Assembly: GCF_047948215.1 (NCBI RefSeq)
Contig: NC_134455.1
Coordinates: 165,150,575-165,214,574 of the forward strand
Reading direction: 5' to 3'
Source: Lycorma delicatula
Taxonomy: Eukaryota > Arthropoda > Insecta > Hemiptera > Fulgoridae
Length of the DNA stretch: 64,000 nt
The position numbers were made by a program, and so were the translations under genes. Below the pieces are notes generated by a model, which ran no database searches, was not told the origin of the DNA, and worked only from the letters and a program-made list of their open reading frames with translations. Shown here one piece after another: positions 32,420 to 44,560 of the stretch. How positions within the stretch are numbered: the first letter of the stretch is position 1; every line of letters begins with the position of its first letter.

Positions 32420-33273
32420 TCATTTTAATAAATGTTCAAAATGTCCTCCTTCTGTTGTTTGACAGTGTACTAGTTGATTGTAAAAGGATGATATGTCATT
32501 ATTCAGTGATTTCCTAGTGATATATTTTACAGATTCTGGAATTATATTTTGTAAATCATTGATATCTTAGAGCTTATTATGATAAACAGTACTTTTTAAG
32601 TGTCCCCATAAAAAGTAATCTGATTGTGACAAGTTGGTTGATCTCGCTGGTCATTCTATTTGACCCCTTCGGCCAATCTATCTTCTAGGAAAAGATGGAT
32701 GTAAAATTGCATGTACCTGAAGACCAAAATGAAGCAGGGAACCATCTTGTTGAAACCAAATGTTTTGGAAATTGGGGCCAACAATGTTTGGAATGATATG
32801 GTTGAGCAAAGCCTCATATTTCACTGCACTTGAATATCCATCAGTAAATATAGGCCCTATCAATCATCCACCAACAATACCTGCCCATGTATTTACTTTG
32901 ACTGGATACTGTGTATCTGCTTCATGATACCAGTCTGGGTGGTTAATATCAGTCTAGTATTGACAATTATGGCGATTTACATTGCTATTTTAAAAAATGT
33001 GGCCTTGTCACAAAAAGCTATGTTGTTTAATAAATTAGGATCTGCACAAATATTCATCATAATTTCACAGAACTCAAGTTTTCGATTGTAGTCATCTTCA
33101 TTAAGTTGCACCAGATGAATTCATTTAATGGTTTTTGACATGTACCTTTTGAAATAGGGTTACGATTATTAAAATTGCACAGAACAATTCACAAACTTTA
33201 TTATAGACCTAACTGTATCACCAAAGCCCCTCATCATTAAAAGTGTTACTCTTTCCTGTTCACTTAGTGACAT
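32420..33273 (-). pseudogene. DD41D transposase pseudogene
   Basis: The transposase would bind the terminal repeats and cut out the element. The ATG at 33273-33271 opens MSLSEQERVTLLMMRGFGDT, a helix-turn-helix start. The reading then jumps (frameshift and apparent internal deletion) to EDDYNRKLEFCEIMMN. The core follows: IAFCDKATF with the first aspartate (family form SDEATF), WAGIVGG, IIPNIVGPNFQNIWFQQDGS with the second aspartate, and STNLSQSDYFLWG with the third. Counting between the second and third aspartates gives 41 residues. Two codons in that interval that should be Trp are TAG and TGA. The C-terminus HCQTTEGGHFEHLLK ends at the stop 32422-32420. About 285 codons remain, fewer than I would expect, because sequence is lost between the DNA-binding and catalytic parts. 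A 14-base string, gcacagaacaattc, occurs at about 33178 and again at 33298. Confidence 0.85.
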
Positions 33274-33604
33274 GTTGATAGCTTTGTTAACAGTTAGCAC
33301 AGAACAATTCAGTAAAAAACGAAAAAATGTAAAAAAGATGTAAGTAATAAAAGTGGCTTACAAATGTGGTAAAGGTAGACAAAATCAGTTTGCCAACCAG
33401 TCACAATAAATTCTCATAAAAAACTATCAGCATAGTAATGAAACACTAAATGGAATATTACACAAAAATGAAGTAAGTTTCATTTTTGCAACAATGGTAA
33501 GAGACCATCAATGATCGGCATGATCAGGTGACAGTATTTTTATTTATTTACTCATTTAATTGAAACAAAAACAATATTTTGTTGAAAAATATTTTGTTTA
33601 ATTT

Positions 33605-33915
33605 AAAAAATTTTAATTTAATTTTTAAAATCCAAAATTATCCTGCCGCAATTTTTGGTACAGACATCATGCCAACTTTTTATTTATACCATTTTTCTTG
33701 TCTTAAAGAGACCTTTAAAATGATTATCACACAAAGAATGTTAACATTTAACATATTTGAGTTACGCCTAGGCCACCTCCCAAGGAGTTAAAATTCTATT
33801 TCTCATCAAAAGGTAAAATAGTTGACCGATATCCTTATCCTGAAAGATGCAGTATTCTGTCTGGAATGGGTTTAAAGTTGTTAAGAGGTTTCCATACTTT
33901 CAACTCATTCCTGTG
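33605..33915 (-). repeat. Right terminal inverted repeat of the DD41D element
   Basis: Reverse-complement partner of 31983-32300; see that entry for the shared strings. Open frames through either arm are not genes. Confidence 0.9.
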
Positions 33916-35714
33916 TAAAATTATCTTTACTTTAGAAGTATATATATTCTCTTGACTTCTGAAAAAAATAAAATAATAATATTAATGGATAAAAGATTTA
34001 AAGAACTGTAGGATTGTTATTTGAGTTGGTCAGTTTTACCTATTGACCAATTTACTAACTAAAGAAGAAAGTCTATAAACCAATATATTGTAATATACCA
34101 ATGTATATATTCTATATATATATATATTTTTTTTTTTTTTGTGTATAACCAATATATTGACATATTTTCAAGTGATTGTACCTGTGTATATAACAACTAC
34201 TTTTTATACATTACAACATCAGTTATCTGAAGTACTTGGGACCAAAATGTGTCTAGATAATTTTGTTTAATTGTAAAAATGATGACATTTGTTAAAAACA
34301 ATGTATAAAAAACACTTACTAAAAATCATATATAATTTTTATGGCGTTACATGTTTTAGTTATGTAATAAAAACCCCATTATAAAAAAAATAATTAAAAA
34401 TGCAGATCAGAAGCAATAATAATAAAAAACATGTCTGTTAATATACAATCTAAGCTATTGTTTTCTTCATATTACTATTTATTATCAGTGTGTTAATTTC
34501 AACAATAATAGCTGAAAATGATATGTGTTATTTTCAGTCATTTGGTTATTTGTGACAGTGGCATTCACAAAGCATGCTAATTCATTCTAGTAGAGTTCTT
34601 GTACTTAAGTTTTTTTTAACTTGATCAAGTATATAGAATGGATACTTGAGCTCATAGTTACCAGACATTTAACAAAGTATGATGTTGTTTTCATGAATTA
34701 AGACATAGATATATATATATATTGATCATGTGTGAAACTTTTACATAGATTACAGTTATTTCCTGCTAAAAAAATTGAAAAAGAATTGAGAGAAAAGATA
34801 TTATTGTAACACTATTTTCTCTGAACATTAGTAAAGTAGTGTTAATTTCATATCATTTTTTTGTTTTGATTCAGTTTCTTTTTCTTCATTCTTGTCCGAT
34901 CTGTCAGTACAAGTATAGAAAATCATCATCCTCCCACTGAAAAAGTATATCTAATATTTAAAAATTATTTTACCTATACTAACTAAAAGTTTTACAAACT
35001 AGAAATTGCTATAATATTTACAGAGATTAATTCTGTTGATTAATCACACTTTTTCTCTGTTGACATTTTTTTCTCAGAGATTTATTAAATATTAAGTCAT
35101 TAACACATTACAATACTACATAATGGCACATTTGATGACAAATAATTCAGATGATTGGTGTTCATAAAATCAATATTCTGTATTTTGTATTTGCTGGGAA
35201 AGTAGCATCTATAATTGCATCAAAACTATATATGTTTTTTTTTTCTTTTTTAATCAGTAGTTTTAAGTGATATAAGAGTTTTTCCTTTTTATTGTACAAT
35301 TTATTTTTACTATTATATGCATAATTGTTTTTAGTAATTTGATTGTGTCAGTATCATTAGCTTATTATTTTTAATCTGTTTTGTTTCTAATACAGTTGAT
35401 CTGATGATTATTTCTTTATCGTTATTATTTTGTTCTGTTCACTAATAAATTATTAAAGAAAATTATATTAAATAGCACATTTTTTTTTTATGTAGTCCTT
35501 ACATTTTATTTTCATTTACGTTTTGTAATCTCTATTTTAAGTTCATTTTCTTTGTAAAGTATTTTAAACATAAATACTATAATTAAACCAAATTATTTGT
35601 GTTGGTAAAATTAACAATATTTCGTTGTTGGTAATTAGTGTTTTTTTGTTCACAGTTTTTAATTAATGTACTTGTAATTGTTTTTAAAAGTGGTCATTTG
35701 GAATTTTCTAGTAG

Positions 35715-35775
<61 letters not shown>

Positions 35776-36269
35776 GTTGTTTATTGTGTTTTTTTCTGTA
35801 TTGTATAGTTGAGTTGATTAATATTATTTTTACAATTTTTAAAGGCAGAATTTTTTTTAGTATACCCCATTATTTGTTCTATGCAGACGATTAATTTCAT
35901 TTTGAACTCTTGTATCAATAGTAATGATTTGTATTAATATATTATTGGAACTGTCATATCAAAAATTAATAGAAATGAAAACAGTTATGCATTACATTAT
36001 CTAAAAGTCATACTGATTAAAGTTAATTTAAATTTAAATAAGGTAATAAGTTGGAATATCTAGAGCTGCATCTGACTTATTTTTATAAAATAATGCTGTT
36101 GTTATATAATAAATGTTATATTGGTAAATAAAAAACTTGCAAGATAAAAACAAAGGAAGTTTTGATTTTAAGAATTTTATGGTTTTTGTGTGTTTTTTTT
36201 CTAAACAGTTTACAGTAATGTAATTAATAAATATCTGCTATTAATAATTTGATTTCTTAAGAAATAATT
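33916..36269. other. AT-rich spacer with an (AT)n run at 35720-35769
   Basis: A pure AT dinucleotide run of about 50 bases, a short one near 34707-34722 and long T-runs. No gene recognised. Confidence 0.6.
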
Positions 36270-36330
36270 GATACCCCAGTCAAATTAAAGTCTCCCACAT
36301 TAAAATTTGACATATTCTTTTGATAGCTGA
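36270..36330 (-). pseudogene. Possible non-LTR endonuclease scrap
   Basis: Minus-strand translation gives NVGDFNLTGVS, resembling the GDFN motif of LINE endonucleases (family form VGDFNL.G). Only about 20 codons resemble the family, so this could be chance. Confidence 0.3.
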
Positions 36331-39300
36331 TTATCAAAGGTACATCTTGATTTATTTTGTACATACTATTTATGATAGTATCTGTTGTCATTATTTAAGT
36401 ATTATCCTAATTCTTTTTATAATAATTATTTTCAATTATTCATTGGTTAAGTGTGTGAAATAAATCAAGTTCGTGCTTATGTATATTATTAATTATTAAA
36501 ATAATTTTAAACAGTACAGTATTATATAGAAACATAGTTATTTTTTTGTAATCAATCAATTCTTTTCTATTATGATTTGATAAGATTATTTTGAAGACTG
36601 TGTTTCTCCATTTTGTGAATAAAACTTTAAAGAAGTAATTCTGTCAGTTCAGCAGATAGTATTTGTTACTACTTTTTAAACTCAGTATTAATCGAGTAAC
36701 ACACCAATTTAATTTATTTTAGTTTTTTAAAAGACAGCTCAGAAGAAATTATCAACAAAATTAGTATAATTCACATGAATGTATGTCTAATTTTCCTAGA
36801 TAAAAATTTTTTTACTTATTTTTTAATTAATAATAATAGCAGTGCACCCCAACCAATGACTTGAACAGTAAGCACTTGTTAAACAAAGTAATCATGTTTT
36901 CTCCCAAACAGTCTCCCTCGGTGAGCAAATTTCATATTTTCTTGTAGATTTTTTGAAGTGTCTTACTTTTGATAAAGTCATATCATACTATAAAAGTATA
37001 TCATTATAAAATTTTGAAATCAATTACAGATAAGTTATTTGATTGTATACTGACTAGCATATGTTATGAAAATGTTTAAATTGTAAAAGTGTTTTGTATG
37101 TTATTACATTACTGTTTTCCTTCTGTTATTTACAAATATATTTTTACAATAAGTTCATTAAATTTAATTGCATCTTCATTGATTTGTTTGGTGTTGCTTG
37201 ATAAATGTATATCATGGTATGACTTTTTGATAAAATTTATTATTGATTTTCAGTGAGTCTCATTTCTTATTATAATCTTATTTTTTGTAATTATTTAATT
37301 TTTTGTTTTTGGCATATGAATTTTCTAATTTTATATTATTTAAATAGTATTTTACTAAACGCAAAAACATATTATAAATCAATAATTTTTTTTTTTAATT
37401 TTATCTTTTTAAGTTAACTAGAAATTAAAATTTTAACAAGTGAGAATAAGTACATAATAAAATAATGTCTTCCTAAATAATATCAGACCATGTAACAGTA
37501 CCTGACTATTCTAATTAATATAATTATATAGTTTAATGTAATAAAAATATTTTTAATGTTATGATTATAGGTAATAATTTATCATTTTCATAATCGGTAT
37601 CTAATATGAACGTATAATGAATAAATAATTTTGTTTCAGTGTTGGCCATTTTTTTTCTTTATGTATATAAATGTATAGAGTGGTAGCCAATAATTTCTCT
37701 CTTAAAATATATGCTGTGTTAAGTTTTGCAGTAATTTCTTCCAGCCATACAATGCATTTTAAATTATATGTATGATGTGTTATTTATGAGTAACATTTTT
37801 GTACTCTTTAGAATAGTTTCCACGAGGTTGTTTTATTATTTTAATTCTTTCTTAGAATTTTTTTATTATTTTAAACTTGGTTATAAAGTATAGTATAATA
37901 ATACTACATCTGTTAGAGAAAAACCATTTATCATCTAAAATATATTTGGTCATGAAATCAGCTTTACAATATAAACATTTCAATCAATTAATTTCTTAAG
38001 GAATTTCTGATCTGTTGATTATCTGTAATTTATAATATTCAAGAGAAATGAATAAAGCATTCAATTTATATATGACTGTAATGAGAGTAAAATAAATGTG
38101 TTATAATTGTATGATGTCATTAATGTTGATATGGTGTATATAACTTCTAATTTCTTGTATAATACTCCTTTTTCTCTTATTCATTAACTTTTTGCAAAAG
38201 CATTATCTACAGGGCTCACCAGGTTATATTAGTTAATGTTATATGCACCCACACATACAAACACATGCATGCTCATGTGCGCACACATATACACACACAT
38301 AAAATTTTCATTTTCATTTCTATAATTAAAAAAATAATAATGAGTTTTATTACTACCAGTAAGCAAAAGCTCATACTTCGATCTGTAGGTGTTATTACTA
38401 CCAGTGTTACAAATTTCACAAAAGAATTTTATAACTTAAATGTTAGCGACGTAAAATAATAATACTAAAAGACTTAAATAATTTTTGTCTGAGATTTCTT
38501 CTAATTTGATATTAACTCTATCTTTTATTTCAAATTTATGATGAATTACTTTGACATTTTGTTATAGTCAGAAGTGCATGATAAGTGTAGCTAATGGAAT
38601 GTTTTTTTTATTAACAAATTCAATCATCTTTTTGTAATTTTGTGTTTATATTTAGGGCTACTCTGCAGTATGCTGAAGAATTTACTTCATTATCAACCGT
38701 TAATAGAAAACAGTAAACAAAATAAAAAATTAAAATATAATTTTTAAAAACCAAAGAAGTACTCAAATTTTAAATTATTGTTTTGCAGATAACTGGTTTT
38801 CTTTTTATTTGATTTTCCTTATATTTTTAAATCTTCTTTCTTTTGTTATGAATCCTTTTATTACTTTTCCTTTTAATTTTTTTTGTGCTCTCACTGTTTG
38901 GCTTTTCACTAATAATTTTCTAAGCTATTTTGAAACCTTTATCTAATAATGTTAAAAGCAGTTGTATTGATAAAATAGCACCTTTTCATTTGTTTGTGTT
39001 TTTCTGTCATAGTCCTGTAAATTCTAAAACTCCTTACTATCAAATTCGACAATATTTATTACCACTAATTCTTTTTCTATCTCTTCTGCTTTTAAATTAC
39101 AAAAACCTTCTGCTGATTACTAATCTCCTGTTTACAGTTACTTCACCTAGTAGTTTTAGCCCTTGCTTCTTTTTAACCACTTTTTTCATAGTTATTTCTA
39201 ACAGGAATTTAATGTTTTTGCCTGCAGTGCATGTAGTGATTATTTTATGTTCACAGTTGTTAGCAGTTGAAAAATTCTTCCAGCACTTGATGTTAATTTG

Positions 39301-40108
39301 TTATAAATCTCTATAGTATCAGACAATCTAAAGAAACACAAATATTAAATATACTGTAGATATAAGTCTAAAAAGTTCTTCTGTTTTTAATATTGGGAAA
39401 AAATAACAGTATAGCCTTCCTATCCATACAACCAAATTTTTCCTCATGTGCTTTTAATTGCTTGACCACGTAAAACCAAAACCATGTAAATTATGTATTG
39501 ACTGCTGTATATTGTATATTCAGTGATGAACATAAATAGTACAGAATACAATTCTTTCTAGCATTAAATTAAAACTTTTAATTTATTAATATGTTTTCTT
39601 TTTATTATTTTCTTAACTAATGTAATTAACTATCGAAATATATATATAGGGAAGATTGTTGTACCTGGATCACAATTTACATTTCAATTTTTAAAATTAA
39701 TTTTTCATGAAATGAATATTGAAATTTCTCACTCCCACTATTCTGTACCCTATGATATTTTAGAAAAGCTAGAATATATTAAGGATTTTACAAAAAAAAG
39801 TATTTTCTCAATTTATGACAAGTGATCAGGGGCGCAAGACTATAGTGTATCACTGATTGCACCCTAGTGTACCTTGTATCACTTTTTTCATGTACTTCTG
39901 GAATAATGATGAAGAGCATTGAAAAACAAATAATAAATTAAGTTATTTTGATACAGAATGTTTATTTATTATTTTATTCATCCTTTTACAGAATTGATAG
40001 AAATATAACCCTGATTTCTTGTAGAATAAATAGACAAGTTAAAATTTGGGTTTGAAATATTTTAAACAAACTTAATTATAGGCTAACTTTAATAGGCACA
40101 ATAATATT
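36331..40108. other. AT-rich spacer with a 128-codon open frame of unknown meaning
   Basis: A plus-strand frame is open from 38930 to 39316. Its product is leucine/phenylalanine-rich, with one long hydrophobic stretch and no motif I know. The T-rich composition alone could create it, so I do not call it a gene. A degenerate CA-rich patch lies at 38240-38300. A compositionally distinct patch at 39820-39890 may be the outer end of the pogo-like element, but no matching terminus was found. Confidence 0.45.
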
Positions 40109-40650
40109 ATAATTGCAAACATATTTTAAACTAATGAAAAATTGAACTTAAATCATTAAAAATTTCTTGTAACTATTTTTTATTTTACATTGAAGTTGGA
40201 AAAGTCAATTTGGATTACAGCTATTAAATCTATTTGTTTTGGTAGCTTAGTTATCTGCCTAGTACTTTCTATTGGACCCTTCTGATTTTTTTACAAACTT
40301 AACATTTCAAGTTCCAATACAAAAATTACAAATTTCAAATTTTTTGAATATTTTAACAATCTTAATAAAAATTTATTCAGAACTAACTTATAAACCAATT
40401 ACAGACCTATATTTTAAACTAAAATTGTAATTACAAACTTATTTTTAACTAATGAAAACTATAACTTTAGTCATTAAAGTTTATTTGTAACTATTTTTCA
40501 TTTCACATTGAAGTTTGAAAAGTCAACTTGGAATCACAACTAGCCTTGTGTTCATGTTGAACCACTCAACTGAACTGTTTTTGGTAGCTTAACCACAATG
40601 TTCATCTATGACGTCAAACACTTCTTCTGATTCTTTTACAAACTTACTGA
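40109..40650 (-). repeat. Diverged tandem duplication (about 320-bp period) at the tail of the pogo-like element
   Basis: 40109-40310 and about 40427-40650 share ordered strings: (t)tttaactaatgaaaa, tcattaaa, tgtaactatttt, acattgaagttgaaaagtca-like, tttggtagctta, and cttctgatt-tttttacaaactta. On the minus strand the second copy covers the end of the transposase and its 3' non-coding part (VCK-IRR-like in both), so the element's tail is present twice. Confidence 0.7.
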
Positions 40651-42300
40651 TTTCTAATCTGTTTGTAGAATTGAATCTGATATTCTACATCACATTCATC
40701 TTTAAAAATTATTCTTCCAACATAGTGCTTTGATTCCATTCTTTTTGCTAAATACTACCAAAACGTGATAACCCTTTTCATAATTTTCCATTTCAAAATT
40801 CATTCCCTCTTGACCTTCTGATGCTTCTTGGTTTATTATGTCTATAAATTCTTTGAAGTCATCTTCATTTTCAGTAGACACTCATTTCTTCATCCTCGGA
40901 TTCACTATCAAAATTCAATTTCTTAATGAGCTTGCTTTGTTTCTTCTTATTTCTGTTGTGTTTTTTGTACTCATCAGCACATTTTTATTTTTTCATGTTT
41001 TTCTTTCTGGATTTCGTCTTTTTCAGGGGTATCTGTAGCAATTTTTGACTGTCCTACCTTTCTTTCTGTTTGTACATTCTTACAGACTGCAGCCTTAGGA
41101 TAAGGATGAATTTCTTCTGGAGTGGTAAGAGATCTAATATTTAAACTGATGCAGAATCTTCATTTTGTGGGCCAATGAGAGGCATTGATGAAGCTTCTCC
41201 TGCTGATGTTGATTGCCCTGCAACCATTTTCTCAAAAAAGCTAGGCCTATTTTTGTTTTTGAAGATGTTTCAACTGGAGATGAACTTTTATTTTCATCAG
41301 TGTGACATGAAACTTCCAGTGAAGCAAAGCGATCTCACATAAAATGGCAACAAGTCATCATCACTGAACACTCCTCTGTCGAATGGATGTATTCCTGATT
41401 TTCTGGAACCACTAGTTTTGTTACTTGTGATAAATGCTCAAGGAAACACCTTCCCAACAGTCTCTTTTGCGATACTGTAAATATCAACTGTTTTCCCAAG
41501 GTTGTTGATTATCCAAGCTTCAACTCTCTGATCTTAGTTCTCCTTGAAGAGGAATAGACAGAAAGATCAAGGGATTTGAAGCTTGTATAAGCAGTGCGGC
41601 AGAAAAGTCAAAATCACTACCCCCCTGCTTTAGATGTTAAATCCAAAGTTCCAAATGCAAGGAGAGACTCATGGTTGTCAATAATTAACAACACAGGTTG
41701 ATCTTTTGTTGGTTTTGTATGTTTTATAAAGTGTTCCTTAAACTTAAAATATAACTCTTCGATTTACCAACCTGAAGCATAAGTTCTACCAATTGTTCCT
41801 GAGGAGCTTCCTTCAACATGAAATCTTTGAAATTGAGTCTTGAAAATACCATCATTGGGGATATGTGATTCCCAATAGCATTGACGCTGGTGGATAATGT
41901 TACCAGCTACCCACGTCCAATTGAAGCCATGCTCCCAACCTGTTTTGCACCCTTATGTGCAACAATTTTTGATGGGTTTTGGACTGTTGATATTTTAGCC
42001 TCATCTTGATTATATATCTATTCTGGGGGGAATGGGCCAGACTGTTTATGGACATCTAAATATTCAGAAAATTTCCCCACATTGGTTTTATTGAAATTAG
42101 TAGAGCAAAACAGACTAGTTTTTTCAGGTTTTCTGATTGCTAGGACTTCAGAATGTAGTTTCAGAAATATTCACTCTTCGCCAGCAAGCTTGTGTTTGTT
42201 CCAGTAAAGTGGATAATTTTTCTTGTTTGCAACAGCCAACTTAAAAACTAATTCATATACCCAGTTTTTGTCATACTATGTTACATTTTAGCAACATTTA
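40520..42300 (-). pseudogene. Pogo/jerky-like (DDE_1 type) transposase pseudogene
   Basis: A cut-and-paste transposase with a CENP-B-like DNA-binding part and a DDE catalytic domain. Minus-strand pieces in order: YELVFKLAVANKKNYPLYWN and KLAGEE near 42270-42170; IRKPEKTSLFCSTNFNKTNV; the first aspartate in IYNQDEAKISTVQNPSKIVA (about 42010-41960); AHKGAKQVGSMAS; a valine/asparagine-rich strand, FHVEGSSGTIG; the second aspartate in PVLLIIDNHES (about 41695-41665); and the third in FKSLDLSVYSS (about 41575-41545). A tail, YHVLVVFSKKNGIKALCW (about 40790-40735), resembles the C-terminal extension of this insect subfamily. The three aspartates survive, but stops and frameshifts are frequent. No terminal repeats were found. 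The family call rests on several independent motifs in the right order. Confidence 0.85.
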
Positions 42301-42502
42301 TAAAATATTCTACTAATTTAATTTCTTCTTTGCCGGTAAATACTTTCCCAACATCATACTTTTACTGAACTGTTACAAGCTCCTACAGTGTTTTTCTTAT
42401 AATCATGCTTACAGTATACAAAATTCATTTTGATGAATTTTTATGTAATAAGAAGAAATCTTCATTGTAAAAAAAATTGCTAATTATTATTATTTTTTAG
42501 TG

Positions 42503-42559
42503 TTTTTACTGGAAGTAAATAATTCTTATAATAAAAGGATTATTTATTTCCAGTAAAAA
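42503..42559. repeat. Near-perfect inverted repeat (22-23-bp arms)
   Basis: Arms tttttactggaagtaaataa... and its near complement (one gap, one mismatch) surround a 12-base spacer. It lies about 200 bases beyond the N-terminal end of the pogo-like transposase. It might be a terminal structure of that element or an independent hairpin. Confidence 0.7.
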
Positions 42560-44193
42560 TTATTAAAAACAGATAAATAACTGAATTAAATTATAAGGTA
42601 AATCCTCCAGCTGCAAGTATTGTTAAGTCTTTTTAATATATTCTTCTATATTTTATATTATTTGTTTTTAAAATAAATAAATAAAATAATCATCACAAAA
42701 CAGTTATTCAAAAGGAAGTATGAACTCAATTTATTTCAAACAAAAATTTTTTGAGATCACTGATGCATCTCTTTTTCAGTAGTTTATATCTTTAAAAACT
42801 ATAGCATTCTTTTATTTAAAAGAATACTCCCTGTTGTATAACTGTACTGTTCATGTAAAACTCCTAAATCCTTTAAGGTCATCTTTGTTCCTGCATTAAT
42901 ATAAAGAAAAAGTATCTTAAACAATATTTGTTATTGCTTGTTATAATATAAAGTATAGACTGATTCAAGACTAACTAACCTTCACACATGTGGAATGTAT
43001 CAATACCAAAAATTCTAATTAAAATTGAAATTAATTGCATTAATTAAATTGAAAAGTTGTTATTAAAGATGTTTTTTCTTAGCTCTTTCATTGCTGGTCT
43101 TAGGTAATGTGTGACAAATATCATCTCTCTATGCTTGTTTTCCAAGATACAATAATTTTTTTTAAATGAATTTCTTGTACTTTTTTACTATTTAAACTAC
43201 CTATACAATTGAGTTTTGTTTAATTATTTTAATTTTCTAAGTGGTCAAACCTCAGCATTAAAGTAAAAGTATCAGTTACTCACGCATTGAATTGTTTAGT
43301 TATTAATGGATCAAAAAGTTTTATCATTTTCTCATTTAGAATATTGATATTTTGTTTTATAAAACAAAATATCATACAGTTTTATAAACTGTTTACATTT
43401 TTTCTAGTAAACTTTCATCTTTATCAAATTTTATTTACTGTGTATATTAAAAATTACGAATTTAATGTTCTATGTTCTTAAGTATTTCTTATCATAAACA
43501 ACTGATAAAACTTACATTGACTGGAAGCTAGCCATAATATAATAATAATCATATATTTACACATGCAATGTAAAATGGTAATTCATTATAATATTAAAAC
43601 ACTATTCATAGTGGGAACATAGCCATAAGCCCAAAGCAGTGAGGGTGTTACGATTGCTTTCTGTCTCATTTAGACTAATTTCCCTTACGTTTTAACTTTT
43701 AGCAGCAGTATTCCCTTCTGCTGTGATTATTACTAAATTTCTTTTAGTCAGAATACAATTGTGGTTAGTTAATTCTGTTAAGTAAATTTTATCTAAACTT
43801 TGTACCATTCATTTATTCATTCATTGAAAATTTATACTTGTGGTTCAGGTCAGAATCCTATTATTTTTGGTTGAGCATGTCGTTTAATGTTGTTTAGGAT
43901 TATCACAGACATTACAGGTGAATCAGATAGGATATATCAAACTTTCAGATTGTAACCATAAATATGAAAATATATGTTGAAATTAATTACTTTATTAATG
44001 CATGAATAGAATCATTCACAGATGCTTGTATGAAAAATGATGGGGTGTAGTTATTTCTGGTGACGTTTTAAAATTTTGATTAAAAAAGCTAAAGTACAGT
44101 ACTCAGTTATAGAGTGGATATATACTAATCATAAGTAACGGACCAAATATTCCATCAGTAAGTAATATATTTAACTGGTGTTACAGTTGTCAG
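42560..44193. other. AT-rich spacer, nothing recognised
   Basis: No gene, RNA or named repeat seen on either strand. Confidence 0.5.
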
Positions 44194-44311
44194 TAATTCT
44201 TTTTGTTTTTTATTTCAAAATGAAGGTTAAAAAATATTTTATTGTCATGTCGTGACACGACTACAAAATATTTTTTAACCTTCATTTTGGAAGAAAAAAC
44301 AAAAAGTAATA
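44194..44311. repeat. 118-bp hairpin: 25-bp perfect arms, extended to 47 bp with 4 mismatches
   Basis: Left arm 44216-44240 and right arm 44265-44289 are exact reverse complements, with a 24-base loop (44241-44264) that itself holds gtcgtgacac. Outside them, 22 more bases on each side pair with four mismatches. It could be a minute foldback/MITE-type element or a transcribed hairpin. It has no coding capacity. It ends only about 20 bases before a SINE. Confidence 0.92.
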
Positions 44312-44330
44312 TATAGAACTGCAGTTTATC

Positions 44331-44560
44331 AGCCTACCAGGCTGGTCTAGTAGTTAACTTGTCATCCCTAATCAGTTGTTTAACAGCTGATTTTCAAAGT
44401 TGAAGGTTCTGAGGTTCAAATCCTAGTAAAAGTTAGTTGTTTTGTAAGGATTTTGAGTACTAGTTAATGAATACCATTGTATGGGTTCAATTAACCACAC
44501 ATCTCAGGAATGGTCGCTCTGAGTCTCTTGCTTGACTACATCTTTTATTTGTCAAACACA
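44331..44560 (+). mobile_element. tRNA-derived SINE, copy 1
   Basis: Has the two internal RNA polymerase III promoter boxes expected of a tRNA-derived SINE: an A-box-like ctggtctagtag at 44342-44353 and a B box ggttcaaatcc at 44413-44423. The body continues with gggttcaattaaccacacat and ctcaggaatgg, shared with the reverse-oriented copy at 61635-61945. It is a non-autonomous retroposon that would depend on a LINE for copying. The 3' end is approximate. An open frame at 44532-44735 overlapping its end is not a gene. Confidence 0.82.

Larger units (their letters stand above)
31983..33915 (-). mobile_element. DD41D-type Tc1/mariner-superfamily transposon with long terminal inverted repeats
   Basis: Two arms of about 300 bases are reverse complements of each other. 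Between them lies a minus-strand transposase pseudogene. Total length is about 1.9 kb. The arms begin near a TA on the left and in TGAGT(C/T)(A/G)AAAGTATGGAAAC-type sequence, and are diverged, with several substitutions and small gaps. Spacing of the last two catalytic aspartates is 41 residues, the spacing of the DD41D (rosa/Visitor-type) group of IS630-Tc1-mariner elements. Long arms also occur in other members of the superfamily. The exact outermost bases are uncertain by a few positions. Confidence 0.88.

Noticed and set aside
31846..33791. Plus-strand frames at 31846-32100 and 33579-33791
   Set aside because: They run through the terminal inverted repeats of the DD41D element and are not genes.
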